Positions 18,279-29,933 are shown, numbered from the stretch's first letter. The stretch is DNA of 64,000 bases from Miltochrista miniata (GCA_933228765.1 OW121772.1:13420501-13484500), one strand, 5' to 3'. The notes: generated by a model from the letters alone, not told the origin. Numbers and translations: made by a program.

Positions 18279-18710
18279 TACACTAATATTATGAAAAGGC
18301 AAGTTTCATAAAAGCTAATTTAAAAGTTGGTTGGATGTTTGAAGTCATATAATCATCGAAGGAGGTTTAGGAAACTGGTACAGTAGTAGGCGAAGATGGT
18401 AACACTGAGTGTTATTCAGATGAACCGTGTGCATTCTACATAATGCATGTTCTGTCTTGTTCCTGGCTAGCCAACCACTGATTCTTTTCTATCCCTTCAC
18501 ACAATTTTATCTTTTTAACATACAAAATATTTTGATATTAACATTATCAAATCATGTAGAATAAAAAAAAAATTAACAAAGAAAAACCGACTTCAAACAA
18601 AAACTAAAAAATGAAAAATAAATAACTTAGCACAAAGTAATAGGTAAGTATATTTAGATTTATCAGATATTATTGAATGTAATAAATAATAATGTTAATA
18701 ATATATATTA

Positions 18711-19085
18711 CTAGCTGACCCGCGCAACTTCGTTTGCGCCACATAAGAGAGAGTATTACCTGTTCCCGTCGCATTTACTCCCGTCGCGTTGCGTTTACTC
18801 CCGTAGCGTCTCCTCTCGTTAATATTCAATACATAACTATAAATGTTTACGCAGCATACGCGAAGAAGCTCTCAAAAGGAATAACTTTTCCTGTTTTTGA
18901 AACATTTACTATTACTGCTCCGCTCCTATTCGTTGTAGCGTGATGCTGTATAGCCTATGACACTTCACAATAACGTAGCTTTCTATTGGTGAAAGAATTT
19001 TTAAAATCGGTTCAGTAGATCCCGAGATTACCCCTTACAATTTAACAAACACACAAACCTTACTTCTTTATAATATTAGTATAGA
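18711..19085 (-). mobile_element. Helitron-like non-autonomous element (375 bp, minus)
   Basis: CTAGCTGACCCGCG on the plus strand at the left and TATAATATTAGTATAGA at the right are the inverted element ends. Shares the body 'atcccgagattaccccttac' with 45199-45637, 53341-53593 and 55268-55517. Confidence 0.65.
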
Positions 19086-19239
19086 AGTATAGTAAAACAT
19101 ATTGAAATCAGTGCCAAGTAAAACTATAGGTTTAGGCAGGTTTTATTAATCTCTTATAGAAATATTGGCACCGACTTCAGTATTACATTCAATAATATCC
19201 GGTAAATCTAAATAAACTTACCTATTACTTTGTGCTAAG

Positions 19240-19517
19240 TTAATTTTATTTTTCATTTTTAACCGACTGCCAAAAAAGGAGGAGGTTCTCAATTCGTCTG
19301 TATTTTTTTTATGTTTGTTACCGGCAAATCGCATGAAAGAGTTAACCGATTTTGATGATTCTTTTTTTATTTGAAAGCTTCTGTTTGTAATATTAAAATA
19401 ACCGCTTTCTACTACATGCATATGAATGTATATACGGTACACATAGCAAAATATATATTTTTAAAAAAACGGGAACGGGAACAAATTTTACGCGGGCGAA
19501 GCTGCGGGCATCAGCTA
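19240..19517 (+). mobile_element. Truncated Helitron-like/interspersed repeat
   Basis: Contains AACCGACTGCCAAAAAAGG and ends GGGCATCAGCTAG. The 3' CTAG end is clear; the 5' end is not. 19518-19758 has no feature I recognise. Confidence 0.45.
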
Positions 19518-19758
19518 GTGTAATATAAACTTAATCAGTAGGCGTAAATACATGAAAAAACAAAAACAAATATAAAAATAAAGAAAACCTTTCAGAGCGT
19601 AACTCCTATTTGCTTTGGTGTTGCTCATAGAGTTCTTGTTCGTCCCCTGGCTAGCACTACCACTACTAAAAGTGTTGTTACTACTTTTGGTCTTAATTTT
19701 TTCCGTCTAGCCCCCTTTCGCAACACGCGATAAGGAACTTCGTTCCAAAAAAACAATC

Positions 19759-20560
19759 CATATATACTAATATTATAAAGCTGAAGAGTTTGTTTGTTTG
19801 AACGCTAGGATCTCAGGAACTACTGGTTGGATTTCAAAAATTCTTTTACAGTTTGATAGTCCATTTATCGAGGATGGCTATAGGCTATATAACATCACGC
19901 TAAGACGAATAGGAGCGGAGCAGCAATCAATAATGTTTTGAAAACGGGGAATATTTTTTACCGTCTGAGAGTTTCCGAGGCGTACGCTGCGTAAATGGTT
20001 ACAGTTAGGTAAAAATTGTGTAAGACAAAATTGTTCCTCTTAAAAAGTTATAATAAAAAGTCCGTCACAGCATATGCCTATGTTTTATGCCCGCCTTCCA
20101 ATGCGAGCGAGTCGGACCCATTATGGACTCCGCTATACTCGTAACGACGATTTTCATACATGTCCTTCCACCAAAGCGGACATGACATGTATCGAAAATC
20201 ATCGTTACGAGTATAGCGGAGTCCGTAATGGGTCCGACTCGCTCGCAGTGGAAGGCGGGCAGGTTCTCTTACAATAACCCTCTTATTACGGGAGTAAACT
20301 TGAATTGCAGTGGCAGCCAGTCAACTGAACGATAAAAACCGGCCAAGTGCGAGTCGGACTCACACACGATGAGTTCCATACCGAAAAACGGATGGGTGGA
20401 AGTAAAAGCGACGGGAAACATTATATCACTTTAACACCTCTTACCTTCTCACTCTCATTTGACGCAAAGAAGATATGCGGTTCAGCTCCGACGCGACGGG
20501 AATAATCGCGACGAGGGTTAATGCAACGAGAAACATTATAATACGCGAAATATTAGGGGT
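19759..20560 (+). mobile_element. Helitron-like element interrupted by a palindromic element
   Basis: 5' end TATACTAATATTATAAAG near 19766, then the 'gctgaagagtttg' body. The body is split by the palindrome at 20087-20261 and resumes with the 'gcgacgggaaacattatatcac' portion. The 3' CTAG end is not evident. Confidence 0.55.
20087..20261. mobile_element. Near-perfect palindromic element (175 bp), copy 1
   Basis: Arms of ~80 bp run from ATGCCCGCCTTCCA... to ...TGGAAGGCGGGCA with a ~14-bp centre. The same sequence is at 26219-26394. It would fold into one long hairpin. It is inserted in a Helitron-like repeat. Confidence 0.85.
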
Positions 20561-20765
20561 TAAAGTATGAAATTGCCGATTAGTACCGAAAAATTTAAAT
20601 TGTTTATTTTTTTAATTTTTAACAAACTTATTTATTCAAAATAGTTACCATTATTATCCATACATTGCTGCCATCTAATAGGAAGGTCATTTATGCCTTT
20701 GCGATAGAACTCTAAGGATCTAGACTGCACAAACTCTGTGAAAGTATTTTTTAATACAGTTGCTC

Positions 20766-21433
20766 AAAAACCGGTCAAGTGCAAGTTGGACTCGCCCATA
20801 AAGGGTTCCGTAGCAGCAAGTTAACATAGTATAAAAGTTCTTGTAGTTCGTTGTAACTTTCATTAATGTTTTAACACGTTCGCAGTGGTAGTGATTTTCC
20901 TAGGCGAAAATCGCGGTTTATGACGTATTAATAAAAAAACTACCAACTCGATCTCGTTCAAACCAAATTTCGTTGGTAGATTTTATGGCAATGTACATCA
21001 TATATTTTTTTTTTAGATTTATCATTCTCTTAGTTTATAAGTTGGGGGGGGGGGGGGGGACACATTTTTCCACTTTGGAAGTGTCTCTTGCGCAAGCTAT
21101 TCACTTCAGAAAAAAATGATGTTAGGAACCTCAATAGCATTTTTGAAGACCTATCTATAGATACCCAACACGTATGGGTTTGATGAAAAAAAAATTTTTT
21201 GAGTTTCAGTATTGGTATGGGGACCCCCAAAGTTAACTGCTTTTTTTTCTAATTTATATAAAAATCTTGATGCGGTTCACAGAATACATTTATTTACCAA
21301 GTTTCAACAGCATAGGCCTTATAGTTTCGGAGAAAAGTGGCTGTGACACACTGACGGACAGACAGACAGACAGACAGACATGACGAATCTATAAGGGTTC
21401 CGTTTTTGCCATTTGGCTACGAAACCCTAAAAA
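20766..21433 (+). mobile_element. Interspersed repeat of the 'CCGGCCAAGTGCGAG' family, copy 1
   Basis: ~668 bp, closely matched by 43553-44218. Starts AAAAACCGGTCAAGTGC and ends GGTTCCGTTTTTGCC...ACGAAACCCTAAAAA with a GACA run near the end. Inserted within the A-run of the arm of the TTAA-flanked element. Sub-terminal inverted strings AGGGTTNCGTAGC/GCTACGAAACCCT are visible. Confidence 0.75.
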
Positions 21434-21662
21434 GTGGCGTATTACAGGGACGTATAGCGTTCGGGATGTGGGCTATTACACACTCGTGCTTTTTCTTTAC
21501 CATTCCCGCACTCGTGCGTTTCCTCTCCCAATTGTCAAAATAATGTCTGTGATTCATGCAAATATTTCTAAAAAAAGATACTAACTTGTTTCAATATCAG
21601 ATTAAAAGTAATTTTAACTAAAATTTAAGCATAAAAATAATATAAGTATCGGCCAAATTAAA

Positions 21663-22018
21663 TCTATACATATAATAAAATGATAGAAAAGTCAAAACTG
21701 TACATTGGAAATATTTAAAAAAAAATACTCGCTGGGTGTTCAGCATAAGATACCGAAGCCGAAAATATAGTTAGAAAAATTTTTGTCTGTTTGTCTGTTT
21801 ATCTGTTTGTCTGTTTGTCTGTTTGCTTTGCTTTGTCCGGAAGGATCTCGAAAGGTACTCAATAGATTTGATTCAAATTTTGCACAAATATTACCTAGGG
21901 GTAGGGTCTTGAAATAGGCTATATATTATCATGCTACATATCCTAGGGGCTAAGCAGAGAGCAATCAAATTGGCATTGTAACAATTTTCACGCGTACGAA
22001 GTCGCGGGCAACAGCTAG
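21663..22018 (+). mobile_element. Helitron-like element, 356 bp, copy A
   Basis: Begins TCTATACATATAATAAAATG, ends GGGCAACAGCTAG. Nearly identical in length and sequence to 22219-22574. The opposite arm of the host element gives the empty site: the insertion falls between A and T with no duplication, as for Helitrons. Confidence 0.75.
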
Positions 22019-22218
22019 TTATAAATATAAAAAGAGTTGGCTGTATGAAGTGCACTGCCATAGTCTCTGCTTAGGAAGGTACATTAGTAGTTTTCGATAC
22101 AAGTGTGGGATTTCTGTTATTACGACGAGTTTCGACAGGTGTTGACCCGAGCCGTAGGCAAGGGTGGACAGTCGGAACGAGTTGAAATAGCAATCCCACA
22201 CGTTGTATTGAACAACTA

Positions 22219-22574
22219 TCTATACATATAATAAAATGATAGAAAAGTCAAAACTGTACATTGGAAATATTTAAAAAAAAATACTCGCTGGGTGTTCAAC
22301 ATAAGATACCGAAGCCGAAAATATAGTTAGAAATTTTTTTGTCTGTTTGTCTGTTTATCTGTTTGTCTGTTTGTCTGTTTGCTTTGCTTTGTCCGGAAGG
22401 ATCTCGAAAAGTACTCAATAGATTTGATTCAAATTTTGCACAAATACTACCTAGGGGTAGGGTCTTAAAATAGGCTATATATTATCACGCTACATATCCT
22501 AGGGGCTGAGCAGAGAGCAATCAAATTGGCATTGTAACAATTTTCACGCGTACGAAATCGCGGGCAACAGCTAG
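22219..22574 (+). mobile_element. Helitron-like element, 356 bp, copy B
   Basis: Same ends and length as copy A, separated from it by 200 bp and in the same orientation. Flanked by ...AACTA and TTTTAAT..., again an A|T junction. Confidence 0.75.
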
Positions 22575-23389
22575 TTTTTAATACAGTTGCGAAAAAATTA
22601 AGCAATTTAATAAAATAATAAAACACATTAAACTGGAATTCTCCAAAATGGCGGCAACCGTAAAAGAATATATACCTCCCTAAGCAGAGACTATGGCAGT
22701 GCACTTCATACAGCCAACTTTTTTTATATTTATAAATTTAATTTGGCCGATACTTATATTAATTTATGTTTAAATTTTAATTATAATTACTTTTAATCTG
22801 ATATTAAAACAAGTTAGTATCTTTTTTTGAAATATTTGCATGAATCACAGACATTATTTTGACAGTTGGGAAAGGAAACGCGCACTAGTGCGGGAAAGGT
22901 AAAAAAAAAGCACGAGTGTGTAATAGCCCACATCCCGAACGCTAAACGTCCCTGTAATACGCCACTTTTTGAGCAACTGTATTAAAAATTCTTTTACGTA
23001 AGTAAGTTTTACGCATAGTAAGGTGGCCACCCTAAACCTACTTAAATGGGTCGTAAGTTCCAGACGCCGCGTTGCACTTGCGACCCGTGGCACAGGCGGG
23101 AAGCACGTTCGCGGCCAATAAGATGATCGCAGTTTGACATTTTTGACAGGGACAATGGAAATGGCGTCGGAAGGTTTATTAATAATATGAAATTTAAATT
23201 TTTTTTTTCCCAAAACTACTCATCTCCGCATTTACGATTTTGCGTGTATGCTTATAATAATTTAACCTATCTGAAATAAAAATGAGATGAGAATGAAAAT
23301 CTGAAAAAAATATCAACCCCCAACTCGACGGCAGACAAAGGAAAACTGAGCGGTGAGAAGTCGCGTCTTTGGGGGGTTTCAGGTGTGAT

Positions 23390-23710
23390 CCCGCTTCTAA
23401 GGGGGGGGGGGGGGGCGTGCGTGAGTTCTTCACGTCACGCTGCCGTCATGGGCCTGCTTCTTTAAGGATGGTGCCCTCTCACCGTCTTCAGGCCCCCTGT
23501 CATGGAGGCCGATATTCCTCGGCGAAGACACGTCGACGGCGCCCAGACCGCCGACTGCGGAACTCGGGTGGGAGAGTTCTCTCCCAATCCCGCCCCGCCG
23601 TCTCTTTCACGAGCATGACCTGCTCGCAGAAAGAGGCGGCGCAGTCCCACTTACTCCCGCTGGAGAGAGTGTCCACGTCCAGACCCACCACGAGGAACAC
23701 AATACACCCT
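23390..23710 (-). mobile_element. R1-clade LINE fragment (minus)
   Basis: GC-rich sequence whose reverse complement matches 39991-40374 and 57480-57830 (landmarks GAGAGAACTCTCCCACCCGAG, GCCGCCGAC, GGCCTCCATGAC). It directly follows THAP exon 2 and may truncate it. 22986-23389 has no gene I can name. Confidence 0.5.
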
Positions 23711-23734
23711 TGTCCAAAAATGTTTTGTGTGTAT

Positions 23735-23915
23735 TTTGTACATTGAGGCCACAGTCTGCACTACAATCATTTACTTTACACAATTCGCTACCTTGTTGAT
23801 CAGGTTCACTGGTAGGTTTTGGGCTAACATTTCTCAATGATGAGACAAATGGTTTAAGCCTTCCTCTGACGTTGTTGGTTTTCCAACTTTCGTAGTTCAG
23901 CAAGTCTTCTTCAAG
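23735..23915 (-). CDS. THAP-type exon 2 (C-terminal part of a THAP domain)
   Basis: Acceptor TTTTTTTTAG precedes CTTGAAGAAGAC at 23915. The frame continues from the exon at 23991-24190 in phase 0 and reads EEDLLNYESWKTNNVRGRLK, the expected end of a THAP domain, then polar sequence. It runs open into an R1 fragment near 23710; a donor-like AAAGTAAAT occurs near 23780. Whether the gene continues is unclear. Confidence 0.5.
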
Positions 23916-23990
23916 CTAAAAAAAATTTTTTTTTAAGTTTCAACTTTAATAATAAAATTATATTTAGTTGCTCTGAAATGTTTTACTTAC

Positions 23991-24190
23991 ATTTAAATGA
24001 TCCTCACATATATACAGGCGTCCGGCAGTTGGTACATTTTTCTTATAAACTAAAGTACACCACTCGGCTTTGGTTTTCGCCGGTATTGGAAAAAAGTATT
24101 TCTCCGGGTACGAAATAACTTTGTTGTTGCAAAGTGGAACAAAGCATCCTATTATAGGATCTTGTCTGTATTTCTTCTGAGTTGACATAC
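23991..24190 (-). CDS. THAP zinc-finger exon (N-terminal part)
   Basis: Reads GCFVPLCNN ... KYFFPIP ... AEWCTLVYKKNVP ... LYICEDHLN: the Cys-x4-Cys, Trp and Cys-x2-His positions of the THAP DNA-binding domain. Ends exactly at donor GTAAGT. It could begin at ATG 24186-24188 or be an internal exon starting at 24190 after ACAATAG; in the latter case its phase fits the exon at 29934-30068. THAP proteins bind DNA and often derive from P-element-like transposases. Confidence 0.65.
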
Positions 24191-24221
24191 CTATTGTAAA
24201 TAAACTCTGATTTATTTGATA

Positions 24222-24447
24222 CTAGCTGTTCCCCGCGGCTTCGATCGCGTAGAAGTCGTTATCGCGTAAAAGTCGTTATATCGTAAAATCATAACCCTCC
24301 TTTTGCACAGTCGGTTAAAAAGTAGCCTATGTCCTTCTCTGGGCCTCGAACTATCCCTATACCAAATTTCATCTCAATCGCTCCAGCCGTTCAGGAGTGA
24401 AAGCGTAACAGACAGACAGAGTTACTTTCGGATTTATGATATTAGAA
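24222..24447 (-). mobile_element. Helitron-like non-autonomous element (minus)
   Basis: Plus strand starts CTAGCTGTTCCCCGCGGCTTCG, contains TAGCCTATGTCCTTCTC and ends near ATATTAGAAGG. A shorter relative in plus orientation is at 38376-38533. Confidence 0.55.
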
Positions 24448-24482
24448 GGGGGGTAGGAAAGTAGGGATTTATTTATCAATCC

Positions 24483-24735
24483 AAGTAAAGTAATACTGCC
24501 TCTGTGGCGTAGTCGGTAGTGATACCGCTCGAGGTCCTGGGTTCGATTCCTGAGTCGGTTCAAATATTTGTGTAAACCACAAATGTTTGTTTCGGAGTTT
24601 GGGTGTTTTCTATGTAAAATTTGTATGTATTTAGAAATATATAAGTATGTCTATCAGTCGTCTAGATATCCCATAGCACAAGCTTATAGCTTAGTTTGGG
24701 CTAGATGATGTTGTGTGAGAAAGTCCAACTAAAAA
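24483..24735 (+). mobile_element. tRNA-derived SINE, copy 1 (plus)
   Basis: Pol III A box (TGGCGTAGTCGGTAG, from 24505) and B box (GGTTCGATTCC, 24539-24549) form a tRNA-like head. The body ends TAGCTTAGTTTGGGCTAGATG...GTGTGAGAAAGTCC. Related copies in reverse are at 29462, 46100, 48945 and 54613. Confidence 0.8.
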
Positions 24736-24831
24736 AAATAAAAAATACGATACGCGTTTTTTTTAACGCGGGGAACGTAATGGGGAAGCTTACTCAGTGG
24801 GAGGCAGGGAGTTGCCGATCTGTATGTAATA

Positions 24832-26167
24832 CTAGCGGACGTCACGCGGTTTCACCCGCGTAGTTCCCGGTCCCGTAGGAATCCATACTAATATTATAAA
24901 GCTGAAGAGTTTGTTTGTTTGTTTGTTTGTTTGAACGCTAGGATCTCAGGAACTACTGGTTCGATTTCAAAACTTCTTTTACAGTTTGATAGTCCATTTA
25001 TTGAGGATGGCTATAGGCTATTTAACATCACGCTAAGACGAATAGGAGCGGAGCAGCAGTGAAGAATGTTTCGAAAACGGGGAATTATTTTTACCGTCTG
25101 AGAGCTTCCGAGGCGTACGCTGCCTAAACGGTTAAAGTTGCGTAAAAATTGTGTACTACAAAATTGTTTCTCTTAAAAAGTTCTATAAAAAAGTCCGCGA
25201 CAGCATATGTCTATCTTTTAAGGTTCGCTCACAATAACCGAATTTGTCTTTCTTTTAAGGTTAGCTCACAATATTATCAAACTGAAGAGTTTGTTTGTGC
25301 TAGGATCTCAGAAACTACTGGTTGCATTACAGTAATAATTTTACGGTTTTTTAGTCCATTTATTGAGGATGACTAATAACTATATAACATCACGCTAAGA
25401 CAAATAGGAGCGGAGCAGCCATGAATAATGTTTTCAGAACGGGGAAAAATTATTGCTTTTGAGAGCTTTCATTGCGTACGTTGCGTAAATTGTTAAAGTT
25501 ATGTAAAAATGGTGTACTACAAAATGTTTTATCTTAAAAAGTTACAAAAAAAAGTCCTGAACAGCATAATTATGCCTATCTTTTAAGGTTCACTTACAAT
25601 AACGTTAATAATTTTCAAAATATGAGCGACGCAACTCGACACGTCGGGAGTAAACGTTTTCTGCAGCAGTAGCCAGTCAACTGAAAGATAATAGCGGCCA
25701 AGTGCGAGGCGGACTCGCACACGATGAGTTCCATACCAAAAAACGGACAAAAATAAATGCGACGGGAAACATTATATCACTTCAACAAAGTTGTGCGGTT
25801 CAACTATAATGGGAATGAATACCTATAAGCGACGCGACGCCGACGGGACAAATTATATCACTTTTAATATTAAAACCTACCACACCTTTTTAATAAATAA
25901 ACCTAAGACACGCGACGAGAGTAAATGCGACGGGATTATATTACTTACGTAAAATATTAATACTATACCACTCTCTTTCTCACTCTCATGTGACGCAAAC
26001 GAAGTTGCGCGGGTCAGCTAGTACGGAAATAAAATATAACTTATGTTCACCGCAAAGAGTGTAGCTTTCCAACAGTGAAATAATTTCTCAAATCGGTCCA
26101 GTAGTTCCGGAGCCTATTCGTTACAAACAAAAAAACAAATCTTTCCTCTTTATAATATTAGTATAGA
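24832..26167 (-). mobile_element. Helitron-like element (minus) split by another Helitron-like element
   Basis: Plus strand starts CTAGCGGACGTCACGCGGTTTC and ends TAATATTAGTATAGA. It is interrupted at 24882-26021. The uninterrupted relative at 26518-26725 shows where the two halves rejoin. Confidence 0.7.
24882..26021 (+). mobile_element. Helitron-like element (plus, 1,140 bp) nested in the previous one
   Basis: Begins TCCATACTAATATTATAAAG and ends GCGCGGGTCAGCTAG. Preceding base A (24881), following base T (26022), no target duplication. Internal partial repeats of the 'gaagagtttgtttg' unit are at 24897 and 25282. Confidence 0.7.
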
Positions 26168-26218
26168 TTATTATATTATCTTTGGTATAAAGTACGAGCT
26201 ATTCTCTAGTATAGCCTA

Positions 26219-26394
26219 ATGCCCGCTTTCCACTGCGAGCGAGTCGGACCCATTACGGACTTCGCTATACTCGTAACGATGATTTTCGATACATGTCATG
26301 TCCGCTTTGGTGGAAGGACATGTATGAAAATCATCGTTACGAGTATAGCGGAGTCCGTAATGGGTCCGACTCGCTCGCAGTGGAAGTCGGGCAT
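26219..26394. mobile_element. Near-perfect palindromic element (176 bp), copy 2
   Basis: ATGCCCGC...GTCGGGCAT, flanked by TA on both sides (26217-26218, 26395-26396). The central part is inverted relative to copy 1. Arms ~80 bp. Confidence 0.85.
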
Positions 26395-26517
26395 TAAGGT
26401 ATGTGTCCGAACTAGATAAGACTGCAAGCAGCATTGCTGTCACGGTGGCAAGGCGGCAGTGCCGCGCAGTACTGAGTGCAGTCACGACACGACGCTGCTG
26501 CCGAGTTCGGAATGTAT

Positions 26518-26725
26518 TCTATACTAATAAGTTTTATAAGGAGGAAAGATTTGTAATTTTGTATTTTTGTATATAACGAATTAACTCAAAAACTACTGGA
26601 CCGATTTGAAAAATTCTTTCACTGTTGGGAAGCTACACTGTTTTCGGTGAACATAGGCTACATTTTATTCCCGTATTCCGACGGAAACGAGAACTACGCG
26701 GGTGAAATCGCGTGACGTCCGCTAG
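26518..26725 (+). mobile_element. Compact Helitron-like element (208 bp)
   Basis: TCTATACTAATAAG ... GTGACGTCCGCTAG, uninterrupted; serves as the reference for the split elements at 24832-26167 and 39965-40528. Confidence 0.7.
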
Positions 26726-26730
26726 TCTAA

Positions 26731-28932
26731 GGGCTCGTTTAAGGAGACGCGGGGCGTCAAGCGTCGCGTACGGCGTGGTTTGCAGCGGCGCGTAAAGCGA
26801 TTTGACCGTTTATAGTCAGGCGGCGCGTGAAGCGGCCCGCGTAGCGTCACGCGCAAAATCAAACATATAGAAATGTAGGAGCTCGTTTAAGGACACGCGG
26901 GGCGTCGAGCGACGCGCGTGGCGTGGCTTCTCTCGGCGCTGCGTCCGCCGCGTGGCACGCAGCTTCACTCGGCGCTGCATCCGCCGCGTTGCACGCAGCT
27001 TCATATACGGCGTCGTTCAGTGCGACATAGGGATGTGACATTGTACATAAAAAAACGATTTTTAGTTTATCGATTTTTTCTTTAGCATGAAAAATCGATT
27101 ATTAAATTATCGATTTTACTCAAGAAAATAATCGATTTTTTTAAATTAATCGATTTTTTCCTAATTTGACATTTATTTTTTTATAAAATAAATACCATAT
27201 CAAGTTTTATTCACTAATAATAAACAACAGAAATAGTAAGTACTTACATAATCAACACAAATTAAAGTTTTAGAACAATCAAATTATAACAGGTTCAAAA
27301 TATTAAAATAAACAATAGTAAGTTCTTAATAATCAACACAAATTAAAGTTGTAGAACAATAAGGTTGAAATTTAAATGTTTTTCACATTGAATCAACAAA
27401 ATATTCAAATAAATAAAAAGTAAATTAAATTATTCAAAAACTAAAAATCCGTAGGCAACAAAAAAAAAAAAAAAATAGTGTCCACGGACTTGCTTTTTAA
27501 AAGTGGTGATAGTTTTACTGTCCCTGATACCAGGCGGAAGTGAGTTCCATAGTCTGACTGCATGCACGGTGAAAGAGGATGAATAAAAACCGGTTTTGTG
27601 AGAAGGAAATTTAAGATTTGAGCGTAGGTGAGATCTGCAGAGAGCATCAGGAGAACGAACAAAAGAGAACCTTTCCTTTAAATAGGGAGGTGAAGATGGA
27701 TTATAAAGGATATTGTAAAGGAGGCAGAGGATTCGAGTGGTACGGCGAAGGCGGATTGGGAGCCACTTGAGTTCTTTGCGAAAGTGAGAAACATGGTCGA
27801 ACTTTCTAAGATTGAATATAAAGCGTATACACAAATTTTGCAACCTCTCAAGTTTATCCAGAAGCTCCTCAGTGGCGTCTAAATAGCAGGCGTCGGCGTA
27901 GTCAATAATGGGCTGAATAATAGTTAGAGCAAGACTAATTTTCGTCCTCAAGGGTAAGAGGCTCTGGAGGCACTGCAACGAATGAAAGGAGAAGTGCACT
28001 TTCTTGCTGACGTCACTAATATGGGCACTCCAGGATAGCGTGGTGTCCATGATCACTCCCAGGTTCTTCACAGTGTCTGCGTAGGGTATCTGAATACCGG
28101 CCAAAAGAACTGGATCCAGTTCAGACACCGGCATATTGTCAGTTTGATACTTACTGCTAATGACGATGGCTTGCGACTTCAGAGGGTTGATGCGCAGTCC
28201 GACCGAATTAGCCCAGTCGCTTCGTCTAAGTCGCGGTTAATGCACGATATGCCAAATGGGGCGTCAGTGGCCGAAAAACGTCGGTACAGCTGCAAGTCGT
28301 CAGCGTAGAGATGGAAGTTACTGGAAATAAGACTCGTAGCCGAGTTGATGAAGATACAGAATAAAAGAGGAGATAGAACGCCACCCTGAAACGTATGGAA
28401 ATGTTCGAGTTCGACGTATGGAATTGAACGCCAATCTTTCATAAGTATCGATGTATCGTTTATTTTGCGTACGTGATATTTTGCTTTCATGACGTTCTGC
28501 TCCAGAGGGTTATAAACATCGATTACATTTTCAAAATAAAATATCGATATTTTATTTTGATAAATATTTTTATTTTAATATCGATATTTTCTATGAACGA
28601 TATTGCCCGACATTCCTACCTAACGCATACCCCGCACATCTCCCACCCCTTCCTTGAAGCGTCCTTCGCGGCGTCACCCGCAGCTTCATCCGCCGCGTTC
28701 CTCCATTGCGAGACTCGCTGGTTTACCCGCCGCGTCCTCCGCGGCATCACCCGTCGCTTCAATTGCCGCTTCCTACGCGACGACACTCGCCGCTGTGGCA
28801 GCTACAACTCAAACAAACGCTTGCAAAAACGCTTCTCCTTGAACGCTCTGAACATTTCCATACGTTTGTGTTTCTGGCGGCCCGCCCGGCGGGCCGCGCC
28901 GCTCGAAGCGCCGCGTCTCCTTAAACGAGCAC
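26731..28932. repeat. GC-rich inverted-end segment enclosing a LINE remnant
   Basis: CTCGTTTAAGGAGACGCGG near 26735 recurs inverted at 28910-28929, and a direct relative lies at 26881. Both ends carry GCGTCG/CGACGC-rich sequence; the inside holds an ATCGATT-rich stretch (27050-27150) and the LINE at 27425-28490. It may be a non-autonomous transposon. 28933-29461 has no feature I recognise. Confidence 0.45.
27425..28490 (-). pseudogene. CR1/Jockey-type LINE reverse transcriptase remnant
   Basis: Two minus-strand frames, 28490-28179 and 28134-27430, hold the C-terminal half of a reverse transcriptase: FQGGVLSPLLFCIFIN, FHLYADDLQLY, then VKNLGVIMD and the C-terminal region with RLWNSLPPGI. A frameshift lies near 28180-28200. 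The 5' half, including the endonuclease, is missing. Not functional. Confidence 0.8.
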
Positions 28933-29461
28933 TAATACAAATCTATACAGAATGTATGGGGACCTGGTGCTGTCGAAGCACTGCAGCGACCGCAGTGCTG
29001 CTTGCGTTTGAGTTCGGACTCATACTTTTACTCCGATTTTGGTCGAATCCAGTCTAAGTAGGATAGGATTATTTAAGAGAGGCTATTCTAGCCTATAAGA
29101 TATTAAGGCTTGTATATTCGAAAGAGACTCATCTTGGGGTGAACTTTATAATGAAATATTCTTTGATTTGATCTGATAAAACTATATTATTGTAATTTAT
29201 AAGATACTCTTGCTTTTTAACGGTTCAAAACACGATTAGGAATACTTTGTTCGATCGAAATAGCTCTCGAAAACTGAGCGTAATATTGCAAAACTTTTAA
29301 CAAGTACTTAATGTACTTATTTTATCTAAACAAATAAGTTTAATCCTCATAAAAACTTGTCATAAAATAGATATAGGTCTCTAGAACAATATTTTACGGC
29401 TAGATTTTTTTTTAAACCCTTCAGATTTTATAACAGTAATATAATAAAGAAATATGTAAAT

Positions 29462-29705
29462 AAATATTCACGGAAACTTCACACAACGCTATCTGATCCC
29501 AAAGTAAGCTAGGAATAACCTGCTTGTGTTATGGGTATCAGACCACGGATATTAAAACTTATATACTTTTTAAATACATACATATTATAAATAGAAACAC
29601 CCAGACTCTTGAGGGTCACACAAATATTTGTATCTGGTGGGAATCGAACCCACGACCTTCAGCGCCCCAGGCGGTATCACTACCGACCGCGCCACAGAGG
29701 CAGTC
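29462..29705 (-). mobile_element. tRNA-derived SINE, copy 2 (minus)
   Basis: Plus strand ends with the reverse of the tRNA-like head (GGGAATCGAACCCACGACC ... ACCGACCGCGCCACAGAGG). It begins TAAATAAATATTCACGGA. Confidence 0.8.
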
Positions 29706-29933
29706 TGTATTAGAATCTGTATTAGAATAATGTATTAGAATCGGCAAATACGGCAGCCTTAATACGAATTTCACTTGTGACTGACCAATTGGAACTGGAA
29801 GTACACTGATCCTCAAATCAGCCTATCCTTCCGCATAATCCTACTTCTATCCCTTTTAATCCCGGGAATATAGTCCAATGGGAAGCGGGAACGGGTACCA
29901 CAAGCGTAATAATTATGAATACTTTAAACTCAC

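Larger units (their letters stand above)
20755..22981. mobile_element. TTAA-flanked element with long inverted arms, carrying three insertions
   Basis: TTAA at 20751-20754 and 22982-22985 flank ends TACAGTTGCTC / GAGCAACTGTA. After removing the insertions at 20766-21433 and 21663-22018, the left arm matches the reverse complement of 22675-22981 over roughly 300 bp (landmarks GTGGCGTATTACAGGGACGT, GTATCGGCCAAATTAAA, GTTGGCTGTATGAAGTGC). TTAA targets are the piggyBac habit, but no transposase is present, so the class is a guess. Confidence 0.6.

Noticed and set aside
23369..23746. 125-codon plus frame with Arg-rich composition
   Set aside because: Antisense of an R1-clade fragment; GC-rich sequence simply has few stops.
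26816..27041. Arg/Ala-rich minus frames
   Set aside because: Arise from GCGTCG-rich repeat sequence; no start context or homology.
29640..29705. tRNA-like sequence
   Set aside because: Part of a SINE head (as at 24490, 46290, 49120 and 54810); mismatched stems and attached SINE bodies argue against a real tRNA gene.
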